This document shows positions 35,001 through 49,100 of a DNA stretch of 64,000 nucleotides, one piece after another. A program made the position numbers and the translations under genes. The stretch spans positions 6,466,350 to 6,530,349 of the forward strand of contig CM040452.1 in the NCBI GenBank assembly GCA_022749755.1, given 5' to 3'. Source of the DNA: Azadirachta indica. Its lineage: Eukaryota; Streptophyta; Magnoliopsida; Sapindales; Meliaceae. Below the pieces are notes generated by a model. It had not been told where the DNA came from. It saw only the letters and a program-made list of their open reading frames with translations, and made no database searches. Position 1 is the stretch's first letter. Every line of letters starts with the position of its first letter.

Positions 35001-36230
35001 TTTAGCCAATAACGTAGCTTTGGATCTTTAAGAATCTTTTTTCCACTTTTTTGAAATTCGAACCGCATGACCAAACTGCCTACAGCTTTTTCGTGTTATT
35101 ACGTAACAGACCTGTAACTCGCGGCAGTTATTACGCAGTATTTTCTTTGGGCAGAATGCCCCACGCAGTCGGTCGTATCTACCATTTTGACATCAACAGA
35201 TTTTGTTATTTATTTAATTTTTGGAATTAAATTTGCTTTTATTAAAAAAATTCTTTCCTTGAGAAACATTTTAAAGCACTCTTGCATCCAATTCTTCTTA
35301 CAAAAACACTCTCAAATTTATTATGTTTTACAAAATAAAATTTTTATTTTAATTACATTCAAATAAAATACGAAGTTAAAAATTATAATTAGTTCAATTA
35401 GTAAAATTCTTGATACGATATAAGAAATTTGAAATTTATATCATGCTTATATTGAATTAAAGTAATTTGGTTTATTTTTTGTAATATATATATTTCAAAT
35501 CATTAAATTCATGACATTTTTAAAACTCTTTAAAAGTATAAATTTTTTTAAGTTAAAAGTATATATTATTTTTTACTACTCATCCGTGCACAAACCCGCA
35601 CATATATACATGTCAAAATTTCTTTGATAGAGTGTGATTTTGCATGAAAATGATTTTTTTAAAAATGCATGAATGCTTGTTTAAAAAAAATATTTGTTCA
35701 TAAAGTATTAAATACTTTTGTGATCAATTTTTTTTATATATTTTAATCATATATGAAAAATAATAAAAAATTATTTTGTCTATTTAAAAATGCTTTATAT
35801 AGTATTAGTAGTAGTTCTTAAACGTTTTTTTTCCCATCGAAACACCTTTAAAAGAAATAAAATAACTTTTGATAATTATATTACTAACCTTTTAAATTGA
35901 GTTATGCTAATTAATATTTCATTAAGAATAATGTTAATGGTTAAGAAGTTAAAAAGTAAATAACAAAATTTCTAGAAGATACTAAACCTTTTATTTTCTG
36001 ATTATTTTTAGAAACTCTTAACAAGAAAGGGAAAACCTACCAAACTACTAGTAAGGAAATAAGTGAACTGAAAAAAAATTGTTAAATTGCGACAGCAAAC
36101 CTAACGCTAGAACAAGGACAGTGGCATTCTCGGTAATTTCGAAAACTTTAACCCTCTTTTCAAACGTAGACCTATAGTAAAACAAGTCAAAAAAATTTCT
36201 CTCAGTAGCTTCCTTTTTTTATTTATTTTT

Positions 36231-37230
36231 TCTTTTCTTTTCTATTCTCAGCTCCATCTTCCTCTCTCCTGTCGTTTGCTCCCTTTCCTGTTAAGTAGCT
36301 TAAAGTTGCAGCACGTACGTTCACACACTTCTCTCTCTCTTTCTTTCCCCCCATTACTTCCTCGCTCTTAGGGTTTCGAACTTTCTCTGTAAGTAGCTCT
36401 TTTTTTCTTCGTCACTTAAAACCTTTTTTTTAAATTTTTTTTAAAAGAATTTGTTGTAAATTTATTTCTGCTTTGTTCCAGATGCCAGATTCAGTCCTAC
36501 TAACTTAGCTGTTCCTCTTTATCACCTGGTAACGATCGTCATTCACTCTACATTCTTTCTTTAATTGCATTTCTTTTTATTATTTTCTTATTTTTTGAAT
36601 TATTTCTATGTAAGTCAGATTTTTTGGTTCTTTTTGTTATTGGCTTAAGGTACGTCGTTTTGATGCGCTTGTTAGATGTTGAACTTGATTTGTCACTTAA
36701 GGGTTTCCGAAATTTATCTTTGCATTGTGTACATCTCTTCGATAACCTCATTTTTCCATCACTTACCGTGCCCGCTTTACTGTTCTTTTTTTTTTTTTTT
36801 CTGTTATGTGCTGAAGCTATGTGGTTTTGTTGTGTTGTTAGATGCTTTCGTTGATTTGTCAGTGAAGTTTCTAAATTTATCTTTGCATTGTATTATCTCT
36901 TGATAATTGCTTTTTCATTAGTTACTGTGCAAGCCGCATTGATAATTTTTTTGGTGTTTGCTTTGGTTTGCTTTGTGATGTTTGGTTGGGATTTAATCTA
37001 AAATTAAAGGTTGATGCTGCATATGATTTAGTAACAGCTCTCTCCTTTTTGTGCTTCAATATTTGATTCTGCTGATTAAAAGCTTTTCAAGGTTTTGTTA
37101 TACTTTCTCTTGGATTGTGCGTGTGTTAGTTTGTTCAGGGGGTTTAAATGGGACTTCTGAATGATGATTTGGCTTGAAATTTTCTAGGAAACTGGTGGTG
37201 TTTGGATTCTGAGGATTTAATAGAAGGAAA
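36231..37230 (+). promoter_or_regulatory. Leader exons and introns of the CALS3-like gene
   Basis: A CT-rich run (TTCTCTCTCTCTTTCTTTCC, from about 36,331) and GGGTTTCGAACTTTCTCTG precede a probable donor GTAAGT at about 36,389. A short non-coding exon then starts after TTTGTTCCAG (36,480) and ends before GTAACG near 36,529. The last leader exon begins at 37,188 after TTTTCTAG and leads to the ATG at 37,231. The last acceptor is conserved in the pseudogene (14,879). Long plant leaders with introns often raise expression; that effect is inferred here. Confidence 0.6.
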
Positions 37231-40200
37231 ATGTCGTCGAGAGGGGGGTCTGATCAGCCTCAGCCGCAGAGGCGGATCATGCGGACGCAGACTGCTGGAA
37301 ATCTCGGAGAGTCGATGTTTGATAGTGAGGTTGTGCCCTCATCACTTGTTGAGATAGCGCCGATTCTCCGTGTGGCTAATGAAGTTGAATCCAGCAACCC
37401 AAGAGTTGCTTATCTCTGTAAGCATGCGCTTTATATTCTAACATTTTATTGCTTGTTACTAACTTGCCATGAGATGTTGGATGTTATTTGTTTTATGTGC
37501 TGCATTATGTTATTGATTTATTCCAATATAACCTTCTGCTCTACAGCTTGCAAACGCATATGAATGAACAATAGATAGGAACCTAATAACTATGCAAAAA
37601 AATGAATTTTGGTCTTTAAAGTATGACATTGATTTTCTATTCTGAGGACATATATGCTATTTCGTGGGCCATTATTTATAAATCTATGTTTTTGGGATTG
37701 ATGGTTATTCAGTGGTATCAATTTATTAAAGTGCCTATTTGACAAAGAGGTGTTATGTCCAAATCCTAAGAAAGCCCCATTTAATCAATTAAATTACTGC
37801 AGAAAGTAAAGATGGCCCATGTTTGCAACCATCTGTAAGTTTGTAATGAATTCTAATCTTGCATGAGGGGTGTCCCAAATAATATTATTGATCCTTCACT
37901 ATAGGCTATAGCATCTTGGATTGAAGGTTACTAAGTACCAAGATTGCTCTTTTATTGATTATGAACTTCAGTCAATGCATTTTTGTTTCGATAGGTTATA
38001 TGTGTGTCCTTGTAAAGTTGCTTTGGTTATTCCTACGAAATTTCAACTTGTTTATGATTAGTATTTGATACGTTGATTTGTCAGTTAATTGTTTTCTATA
38101 ACAAGTGGTGAGTTGACTGCATGTGTTTTCCACTGTCATATTTCTGACTACTCAATCTTCCTTCATTTTGACTTGTATTTACATGTTATCAATTGTTCCT
38201 CTTTGATTTTCATTTAGACCTACTTGCTTTTCTTATTCTTTAAGTTTATTGCTTTGCCACTATTTTACTATTTGCATTTGTAGCAGTATAACTTATACAT
38301 TTTTGGTCTGCATGTAGGCCGTTTTTATGCCTTTGAGAAAGCGCATAGGTTGGATCCCACTTCTAGTGGTCGTGGTGTTCGCCAATTTAAAACTGCCCTT
38401 CTTCAACGTCTTGAAAGGGTAAGCATGGTCCTTTTCCTTTGTGTTTGAAAAACTTGCTTAATATATAGTTCTAACCAAAAAACTTCTTTCTCTATGCCAA
38501 CCACTTCTTTTTTCTTCTTCTTTTCTTTTCTTTTTTAAAAATTGTTTTCTTTCTTGTGAATGATGGTGCACCTTTGCTTTATTTAAGAATTGGTGTACAT
38601 CTGTTAATCTTTTTCTATGTTATAGGTTGATGTGTGTCAAGACACCAATTGTTCACCATGAGTGCGCAAAATTATGTTCAAGTCTTCTAGGAGCTTATAA
38701 AACAGTTATGATGCGGAATCTATGTTGTAAGCTAGGATTGATACAGTTGATTGGAGTGTCTAAGCATGTGTTAATCCTATAGATGCTCAAAGTAAAATGT
38801 TATGCAGTATCCAAAAGTACATTCAGTGGCATTCTTCAAAACTTTCAGCGATTTATTTCTTTTTCTAGTTGTTATTTAGGTTTGTTTCTTGAGGGGTCTT
38901 TATCTATTTATATGTTTTACAGGAGAATGATCCAACATTATCGGAAAGAGGGAAAAAAAGTGATGCACGTGAAATGCAGAGCTTTTATCAACATTATTAC
39001 AAAAAATATATTCAAGCCTTGCAGAATGCTGCTGATAAAGCTGATCGGTGAGTTCTAAGGCTGGTAATTTATTTAAGTGATACTTGATAAGATTCCCCTG
39101 TGTGATGTGACTGGGATGGGTCTTGGTGTATTTGATAATCAATTTTATTTTTACATCCAGTGCACAGCTTACCAAGGCCTACCAAACTGCTAATGTTCTC
39201 TTTGAGGTTTTAAAAGCTGTTAATTTGACAGAGTCCATGGAAGTTGATCGTGAGGTGAAGCATCTGATATATATTCTGTTTACTAGAAACTCTTGATGCT
39301 TTCTGACTATTACTTGATATTTTGTTTAAATGACTAATAGAGCATTGACTGCTATTATACAGATTTTGGAAACTCAAGATAAAGTTGCAGAAAAGACACA
39401 GATGTATCTTCCTTACAATATTCTTCCTCTTGATCCTGATAGTGCAAATCAGGCAATTATGAGATATCCCGAGGTTCATATTCAATTTGCACCTCATTTT
39501 TCCTCCACATTTAGGTTTCCCTTGTTTTACTAAAACAATATTTTTACAAACTATGACATGCAGATTCAAGCAGGTGTTGTTGCCCTTCGTAACACCAGGG
39601 GACTTCCATGGCCCAAGGACCACAAGAAAAAGAAAGACGAAGACATTCTAGATTGGCTTCAGGAAATGTTTGGCTTTCAGGTGAAATAAATGAGACAGAA
39701 TTATCTTTTCTGTTAATATATTTTGGTTTTCTTATCAAATATGATCAATGGGCAATTCCACATTTCTTGATCTATGCTCATTGTTTTGTTTCATAACTAC
39801 GCAGAAAGATAATGTGGCAAATCAGAGGGAGCATCTGATCTTGTTGCTTGCAAATGTGCACATTCGACAGTTTCCAAAGCCCGATCAACAACCTAAGGTT
39901 TTTCCTTTTCCCAGATATAAAATCTTAATGAATAGACTTAAGTTCCTTTTTTCCCAGTCCGCTACGAAACAGTGAATGATGGTCTTTGTGACTGCTCTCT
40001 TCTTCTAGACAATAATGTGATATACATTTTCTGGTTTTTGATTTGAATTTTCCTACTCAAGTGTGTACATGACCGGATTCATAGTTGATAACACTGTGCA
40101 CTACAAGTGCGCTCAAACTCAGACTCAGCCGGCTCTGTACTTGGCAACTTATGCACAATCAGACCAGGTGACCTTAAGCTGTCATGGGTCTGTGTGCCTC

Positions 40201-43141
40201 ATGCCTTGAAGATCTCTAGCAGATTCACATGTTTATTTTCAAATCAATAAGGAAGTTATTTTTTTATGTTCCTTTAATACAAAATCTATGACTTGTTGGT
40301 TCATATATATATATTTTAGAAATATTTTTAGCATACTTTTGGTAATCTAGTCCAATTCGAAATTTGGAGTGCTATTTGCTATTAGGTGCATTTCTTATAC
40401 CTTCGTCTTCCTCGTCCATGCCTTTGCACCCAACCCTGCACCCACATTTCTCCCCTTCCCCGGCCCTTCTCTATGAAGCCGTCTGGATGTATCTTATGCT
40501 CAAAAGATTTTTCTTTTGTGTTCTAGACCTAACCTTAGGGCTGTTGAATTCTGATGATTACTATCTTTCGAAAAGAAATATAGATAGATACATGTGGCAA
40601 TTTTTTCTGTGAAACATTTGCAATGTGCTTGAAAATTTTAAACTTATCATGAGTAAGTGGTGAATATTTCTTGTATTTGCAATCATAATTTGCTATTTCT
40701 CTTTCATCCTCATCTAATATGTGCTTGTGCGTTTTTATGTTTTATTTTTTACTTAGTTGGATGATAGAGCACTGACAGAAGTGATGAAGAAGCTTTTCAA
40801 GAACTACAAAAGATGGTGCAAGTACTTGGATCGAAAAAGTAGTCTTTGGTAAGGCAAAGTTACTGGACTCTGTTATGTGGAGTAGTTTTAAGATGAATAC
40901 AAGTCACAATTAAGTTAGTTTTCAACTTGAATGTTAGATGTTTGACATGATAACTTTGATTGGGATATTTTTTTTCTGATAGATATACACATGCATACGC
41001 ACTAAAAATGATTAAAAATTATAACAAGAAGATGAACTAGCGGTCCACCAGAAGGAAATTGGCCCAAGTTCCTGAATCATTCAGCTGAAAGACGCTAATA
41101 ATGTGAAAGATTATCCAACAACCTCCTTTTCTCTTGAATTCCTGACTTTCCTTGCGTGCTTCTGTAAGGATCTTTCCATTTCTCTCTGATCAAATAATCC
41201 AAAGAAGTAGCTGCGTGCTAAATTTCACAAAAAAGAGGCCATACAACCACCTTTTAGATCAGAAAATTTTCTAATTGAGAATAGCTTGAGAAATCAAGAT
41301 CTTGCAAACTTCCGAAGTTTATACCACAACTTTAGCTTAATAAGGCGATGGGTACGTAAGTATCCTATTTACGCTTTTCTGTTATATATAATGCACCAAA
41401 GAGATTAACAACATTTAGTTCTTTCTTTTTGAACTAACATGTTGAGCTAGAGACCTAGCTAGTACTCAAGTCTTGCTTGGATCTCTACCTTCCAAATCGC
41501 CGAGAACATGAAAAGGAGGAAAATAAATATCATCCACCAACCAATGATAGTGTCTTTCAAGATGCTAGGATAATCCACCGTAACCCACAATTGGTCAATC
41601 TCCTTTAAAAAGAAAGAGAAATAATCAACCACCCCAGGAAGAGAAAGAAAGAACTAATATGTGTCTTCTATCAATTGAGTTCATTCTGAAATTTAAATAC
41701 TACACCAGTAAAGACAGGATAGAAGACAGACCACACAACTTTTAATTGACACTTTATGAGAAAATCATAGTCCACAAAGCTTTGAAAACAAAGAATACGA
41801 TGGAGAATGATGAATCCATAATCTAGGATCTTATCCCCATACTTAACACGGGTTGAATTCAGACATTTTGAATAACCTAATGGTGTTTGACCTGGAATCA
41901 ATGAATTTTATATGAACTTATTGTGCTGTTTTCACTCTCCACGTGGCTAAAATCTGCAGGTTACCAACCATACAGCAAGAAGTGCAACAGCGTAAATTAC
42001 TATACATGGGTCTCTATCTTTTAATATGGGGAGAGGCTGCAAATTTGAGATTCATGCCAGAATGCCTTTGCTATATTTATCATCATGTATGTTCTTAAAT
42101 TGTGTCATCTTTTGATATTGTTCCTCCTCATATATTTAAAATTGGCAATGCTCAACCATTTTAAGGAGCATGCTTTTGCAGAAATGTCCATTGAATTATT
42201 GCATGCATTTATGTTTATATTTGAAGTAGGTTAGCTGCCAAGTATGAGAGATTAATTGAGGCGAAGTCATCATGCGAAATTACTGTACTTTTAAATTGTG
42301 AAATTGAGAGGCTAAGACTTCATAGCACCATAAATTTGTACCTTAATTGGCCACCTGTTATAGATCAAATACTTTTAGCAGGCTATTATTTTGATCTTGG
42401 AAATAGGTTCTGGTTGAAAAGTTTTAAGGAGATAATGGATTTGTTTATGTTTTCAACTTTCAAGGAGTCAAAGTTGAAGATGTTGTTTGGTAACTGTAGC
42501 ATGGTTTTATTGCTCTTGATCTCTTAATTAGTCATGTTGAGATAATGCTTTCATGAAAAAATTCTGCTTTATTAATGCTAAGTTCTTTATGATGTTCTTT
42601 TTAATAGATGGCATTTGAATTGTATGGTATGCTTGCTGGAAATGTCAGTCCCATGACAGGAGAGAATGTAAAACCAGCTTATGGAGGTGAAGAAGATGCC
42701 TTTTTGGACAAAGTTGTTACCCCTATCTATACAGTGATTGCAAAGGTACGCATACAATTTTATCTCCTCTGAAAGGCCAAGTATTTTCTAGTATAATATT
42801 TCCTTTTGTTTATAATTATTGTATCACTATTCAATTTCCCTCCGTGTTCTTATTGGGAAAGATCAATATTATTTGGTTACTTGATAGGAAGCGGAAAGAA
42901 GCAAACGAGGAAAATCAAAACATTCTCAATGGAGGAATTATGATGATTTAAATGAGTACTTTTGGTATTAGACTTCCATTTGTTGCATCTTTCTTTGTCC
43001 CTAGATACAATTTTCAGAGATTAATTTGTCCTGTTTTAATTATACAGGTCAGTTGATTGTTTCCGGTTAGGTTGGCCAATGCGTCAAGATGCTGATTTCT
43101 TTTGTCTTCCCATTGACCAGCTCCGTTCTGAGAAAAATGAC
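37231..43141 (+). other. CALS3: CALS3-like exons 1-12: cytosolic N-terminus (aa 1-452)
   Basis: Exons: 37231-37417, 38318-38418, 38923-39047, 39161-39254, 39363-39473, 39564-39680, 39805-39897, 40757-40848, 41960-42086, 42608-42745, 42888-42964, 43048-43141. They encode the regulatory N-terminal region, including [38 protein letters not shown] and [19 protein letters not shown], the last two belonging to the conserved FKS1-type N-terminal domain. These are exactly the exons kept in the pseudogene at 14.9-18.6 kb. Confidence 0.95.
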
Positions 43142-46100
43142 GTAAGCAATGATTATTAATAACTTCTCTTTCCTCTCTTCTCTGAATATTTTCTGTCATG
43201 GTCCTTCCCTTTTCAGCCAACTACATCTCCCTCTGACCAATTGACATTTGTATTGAACCCCCTTCCTCCAAATTCATATGCCAATCCCAATAATTTAGTT
43301 TTCAACACCTTACATATAATCCACTCTCCCATGGTGCTACATTCAAATGAGAAAGTGTCTACAACCATGCTTCAGAGTATTCAAACAACACTAATCCTAG
43401 AAATTTAGGTTGCTAGAGAAGTGACTGACAATAATATACAAGTTCCAACATACCCTGGCACAAGCATCAACAAATTTAATTAACCGACTTGTCATGTGAA
43501 TTCAACCATACTGATACATGTCTTTTGTGAAGATAAAAACTATTAAATTGTTGCTCGATCCAAATAAGAAGCACTCTATCGAGCTCCCTCGTACAAGCTT
43601 GGTACTAATCGAGTTTGTCACGTGGACCTAGCCCAAGAAAGAGAAAAGACAAATACAACTGCAATCATTTGGGAAAATTCGAGCACAAGTCTTCTTGATC
43701 ACAGTTGGCTATTGTTTGTCATTTTTTTCCCCTTTGTGATTATTAGGGGAAGGTTGGATATAGTTGCTTCTAATAAATAGGTTTTCTGAGCTGCACATTT
43801 GAATTGAAATGGGTTCCTGTCTTTTTTTTTTAATTATTAATTGAATGTAGACTTAAGGAGTTAAAGAGTGCCTTTAATGTTTCCTTTCGTATTTGTATTC
43901 ATGTGCTTAATGGTAGGATTATCCTGGTGACAGTGTAATAGTAAAAAACCATTGGGGGAACTCAGTTAATGTTTCCATTTTACAGAATATTACAGTAATT
44001 TCTATGATATTGTGAAGTGTTTTTAATTCTAAATAAGAATGCTTCCATATAGGCCATCATTTGTGATTAACTGTCATGATATCAGGATAACAAGGATCCT
44101 GCTGGAGATCGATGGGTTGGCAAAGTTAATTTTGTTGAGATACGTTCGTTCTGGCATCTTTTCAGAAGCTTTGATCGAATGTGGAGCTTCTTTATTCTGT
44201 GCTTACAGGTATGTCTCTTTGCTTTGTTGTGTTTGATTTTCTCTATTCTCTTTTTTTCTCGCTTAATCTCACAATTTTGTTGCTGGTGGTGGTTGTTCAC
44301 GGAAGGTTATGATTATTGTTGCTTGGAATGGTTCGGGAAACCCAAGTGCGATATTTGAAGTTGATGTATTCAAGAAAGTATTGAGTGTCTTTATAACTGC
44401 TGCAATACTTAAGCTTGGTCAAGGTCAGTGTTGGTAGTATATCCTGATTCAGTGTCTTTAAGTTGTTGTCTGAATCATCACATTGACACCTACTTTGAGG
44501 GATTGTATTTAAACCTTCTTATTTCAAATGCAGTAGACTATTAGTGACAAACAAACAGATTTTAAATGGCTTTGTAAAAGTTAGTGAAGTAAAATATAAT
44601 CAAAATCCTTCCAGACAAAGGCGGACTTGAATCTTTTAGTTTAGGCTGCAGGAAAAGGTACAATCTAGGACTTCATTTTAAGTTACATAAAGCATGTTCT
44701 TACAAGGGATAACATGTAATTTATTTTTTTAGACATAGTGAACTCATGGTTTAGTTAATTTCATGCTCATTCATTGCTTTGAAACCATTTGTTGGTTGAC
44801 TGATGATTTATCTATCTATTTGTTCTTATACACATGGTATTAAAAGACATTCTTTGTTTAAAGTGGAAAGTAGCAATGGCTTTCTTTCTTATACTGGATT
44901 TTTGTTAATGGATGATTTCCCTTATATGTAATGCAGCTGTCCTTGATGTAATTCTTAGTTGGAAAGCGCGGCAAAGCATGTCATTCCATGTTAAGTTAAG
45001 ATACATTTTGAAGGTTGTCTCAGCTGCCGCATGGGTGATTGTGCTACCAGTCACTTATGCCTATACTTGGGAAAATCCTCCAGGATTTGCTCAAACTATC
45101 AAAAGTTGGTTTGGCAGTACTGCAAATTCACCCTCCCTATTCATATTGGCTGTTGTCATCTATTTATCGCCAAATATGCTATGTGCTGTTCTGTTTCTTT
45201 TCCCATTCATTCGTCGACTCCTGGAGAGGTCCAATTATAGGATTGTGATGCTCATGATGTGGTGGTCACAGGTTTGTGTAATTTCTTTCTTTAGCATTTA
45301 TTATCTATAGGCCTGGCATTATTTTGCAGATAATTAATTTGATTGAAGCGAAGGACTTCTTGTTTTCATAGTGTCATTCATTTATGAGTATGCGTTTATG
45401 CTTCTCATCTTGCAGCCTCGGCTCTATGTTGGGAGGGGAATGCATGAAAGCGCATTTTCGCTTTTCAAGTGAGAATTCAATAGCCAAATGATGGATGAAT
45501 TCGGTGCTTCAATATTCTTTTTTGCATATGTGATTTATAATTTTGTTATTTTAAACTTTCAGGTATACACTTTTCTGGATTCTTCTTATAGTTTCAAAGT
45601 TGGCATGTAGTTACTTCATTGAGGTTTGTCTTTCATTTATCCTTGGAATCCCCCATTGCTTATTTCAGTAACATTATATCTATTAGAAAACCATTAACCT
45701 AAAAGCTTAAGATGATATAAAAACATATTTACTTGGATGTAAATCTAAACGTGTTACTCATAACATGCCTTTCACATTCATGACTAAATGCAGTTAATAG
45801 ATTGTCATGTGGATCCAAAAGGATACATACGTCTGATGATTTTATTCTTCTAGAACTTGTGGTAGTAAATTTGAGTATTGTGCTATTGTAGGCTGAACCT
45901 TAGTTCTTTTTTGGCTTATTTTGACAATACAATGCTGGTTTGTTTGCAGATAAAACCTTTGGTGGGTCCAACAAAAGACATCATGCGTGTCCGGATAACC
46001 AATTTCCAGTGGCATGAATTCTTTCCTCGTGGTAATGAACATGTAGAAATTTCATTAGTTGTGCACCTTGAGCATACTAGATAAGGGGATGTTTATCATT

Positions 46101-49100
46101 TTCTTGTTTGCTTTGCAGCAAAGAACAATATTGGCGTTGTGATTGCTCTCTGGGCTCCAATTATTCTTGTATGAGTCATGTCCCTTTTATTGCTAATCAG
46201 TATATCTATTTCATTCTGCTGGTACACTGTAAGTTCTTAGAGATTTTTTTTTCCTAGGTCTATTTTATGGATGCCCAGATTTGGTATGCCATATTCTCTA
46301 CAATATTTGGAGGCATTTATGGTGCGTTCCGTCGCCTCGGAGAGGTGAGTCAAACATTACTGACTCAATAAGTACTAAATGAATTTATACATTCACGTTG
46401 CTTATCCATCTTCATTTTTATTTTTTTTTTCTTAAATTGATGAAAATTTGTTTTAACTTTCTATCAGACATATTGACGAAGCATCAGCTTTGGTGTTTTT
46501 TTTTTCTTTTTGAAAAGTTTGCTTGTGATTCTATGCAATAAATTATATGTTTGTATTTTAACATTTGAGACATTTGAAGAAAACTTTCCTTGACATCTTT
46601 TCCTGCTCAATATCGAAATCTTTGGATTAACATGCAGAAATTATTTATATCTTTGTGGTGAATGGGGGTGGTGCTGCTTTGTAACTTATTTTATTCATTT
46701 CAGATTCGAACACTAGGAATGCTAAGATCTCGTTTTCAATCACTGCCTGGTGCTTTTAATGCTTGTTTGATTCCTGAGGAAAGGAGTGAACCAAAGAAGA
46801 AGGGACTAAGGGCTACTTTGTCTTGCAACTTTGCCGAGGTTAAATTTTTTATGTATTTTATACTATTCCTGCTTTCTTCATTATTTTTCTGAGGGATTAA
46901 CATAAAATGCCCTTGCCTTATGTACATTGGGTTGTTGCAGATCCCATCAAACAAAGAGAAAGAGGCTGCAAGATTTGCTCAGTTGTGGAACAAAATAATC
47001 AGTAGTTTCAGAGAGGAAGATCTTATAAGCAATAGGTATACGGTGTTTCTCTTCTGTTCGTGCTTGCATGATTTCTTGTTTCGCTCATAGCATTCTGAGC
47101 TTGGCTTCTTTCTGTTATTAGGGAAATGGACCTGTTGCTTGTTCCATATTGGGCTGACCGCGATTTGGACCTTATTCAATGGCCTCCTTTCTTACTTGCT
47201 AGCAAGGTTTGTTCGACTGTACTATATCTGAAAATCATTAGCCTGTGCAGGTACTAAAACTTTTTTTGCTTTCTAGATTCCAATAGCAGTAGACATGGCT
47301 AAAGACAGTAATGGTAAGGATCGAGAGCTGAAAAAAAGAATTCAAGCTGACAATTACATGTCCTGTGCTGTTAAGGAATGTTATGCTTCATTTAGGAACA
47401 TTTTTAAGTTCTTGGTTCAAGGAGACCGTGAGAAAGAGTAAGTACTAATTCAATATTTCACGTTTTTTTTTATTGGTTAAGATTGGGCAAAAGGTTAAGT
47501 CCAGTGTTTCTTAATGTCATTGGTTTTTTCCTAATGGTGTTCAGGGTTATAGAATACATATTTTCTGAATTTGACAAGCATATAGAAGCTGGTGATTTAA
47601 TTAGTGAATACAAGATGAGTGCTCTTCCTGGGCTCTATGATCACTTTGTGAAGCTGATAAAATATTTGGTAAATTCAAATTGTGCTGTTGTATGGGTATT
47701 TTCTAGTTCAATTGGTCTGCATTTGATTGTGCTGATCCAAACATTTTTACTTTTGCAGTTAGCTAATAAACAGGAGGACAGGGATCAACTCGTGATTCTT
47801 TTGCAGGACATGCTGGAGGTTGTAACAAAGGATATAATGATGGAGGATGAGGATCATATATCCAGGTGTGACATCTCAATCTGAATGTCGCCTTAAGTCT
47901 ATGTAAACTGCAGTTCCTTTCTTATATATCTGTTCTTTTTCTAAAATAGTTTGGTAGATTCAGCCCACGGAGGATTTGAACTCGAAGGGATGGTTACTCT
48001 TGAAAGAAAACATCAGTTATTTGCATCTTCAGGAGCTATCAAGTTTCCAATTGCACCAATAACAGAAGCTTGGAAAGAGAAGGTGGGTTCCAAAACTTTC
48101 TTAACTGTATATGGCTGCAATTTTTAGTGTGCATGTAACCTTTTGTACCTTATTTTATGTGCAGATCAAACGTCTTTTTTTGTTGCTTACGACTAAGGAA
48201 TCTGCTATGGATGTACCATCCAACTTAGAAGCTAGGAGGCGTATTTCTTTCTTCTCGAATTCATTGTTTATGGACATGCCTACGGCACCTAAAGTTCGCA
48301 ACATGCTTTCTTTCTCGTAAGTTTTCTTTCTGATTCATTTTCCCCTGTATTTCATTTTGCATTCTTGTGAAATGCCATCTATCTCACCAAGTCAAACAAG
48401 CTTTAGCTGAGCAAGTTCCTTCTTTCCTGTGGTTTAATATCTGATCTGAGGGCAATCCTATGACGTGTTGACTGGATGCTGTGTCACATTTTCAGAACTT
48501 ACAAATTTAGCTATCAGAAGATGGAAGCCTGGAGGCTGGAACTGTGTAGGAAACACCTATAAATTTGACAAGTCTAATTTCTGTGTTAATATAATAATTT
48601 TTCAATAAAATATGGACATAAAGGGGACTTTATCTTAGTACTGCCATATCACCAGCTAGTTAACTGCACTGAAGCTGTGCTTTATATGAAAGTCAAATGT
48701 AAGTATTATCTGGATTTTTGAAGTAATAATTTTTCTTGTAGTGTTTTGACTCCCTACTACACGGAGGAGGTTCTCTTCTCCTTGCATGATTTAGAAGTGC
48801 CGAATGAAGATGGTGTTTCAATCCTCTTCTATTTGCAAAAGATTTTTCCAGGTTTATTCTTTCTCTTTCCTGATGTAAAGAATTTTTAACTCAAATGTGT
48901 CCTTTTTTTGTTCTCTATCCTGATAGTATTAATTTCTCATTGATATATGGAGATGAATGGAACAACTTTCTTGAGCGAGTGAAATGCTTCAGTGAAGAAG
49001 AACTTAAAGAATCTGCTGAGTTAGAAGAAGAACTTCGTCTCTGGGCATCGTACAGGGGCCAAACTTTGACCAGGACTGGTATGTTATCTGCCTGTCTTCC

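Larger units (their letters stand above)
28626..36230. other. Long AT-rich gap without recognised genes
   Basis: There are 7.6 kb with no protein similarity I can recognise. Within it are diverged direct repeats (28,870-29,150 and 29,920-30,215), an AT microsatellite (about 30,146-30,160), a three-copy 65-bp minisatellite (31,860-32,052), short Cys/Glu-codon-like repeats around 32,365-32,425 that are not coding, poly-T at about 33,938-33,956, and a GC-richer island at 34,560-35,200. From about 35,830 it is the duplicated promoter side of the CALS3-like gene. Confidence 0.6.
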
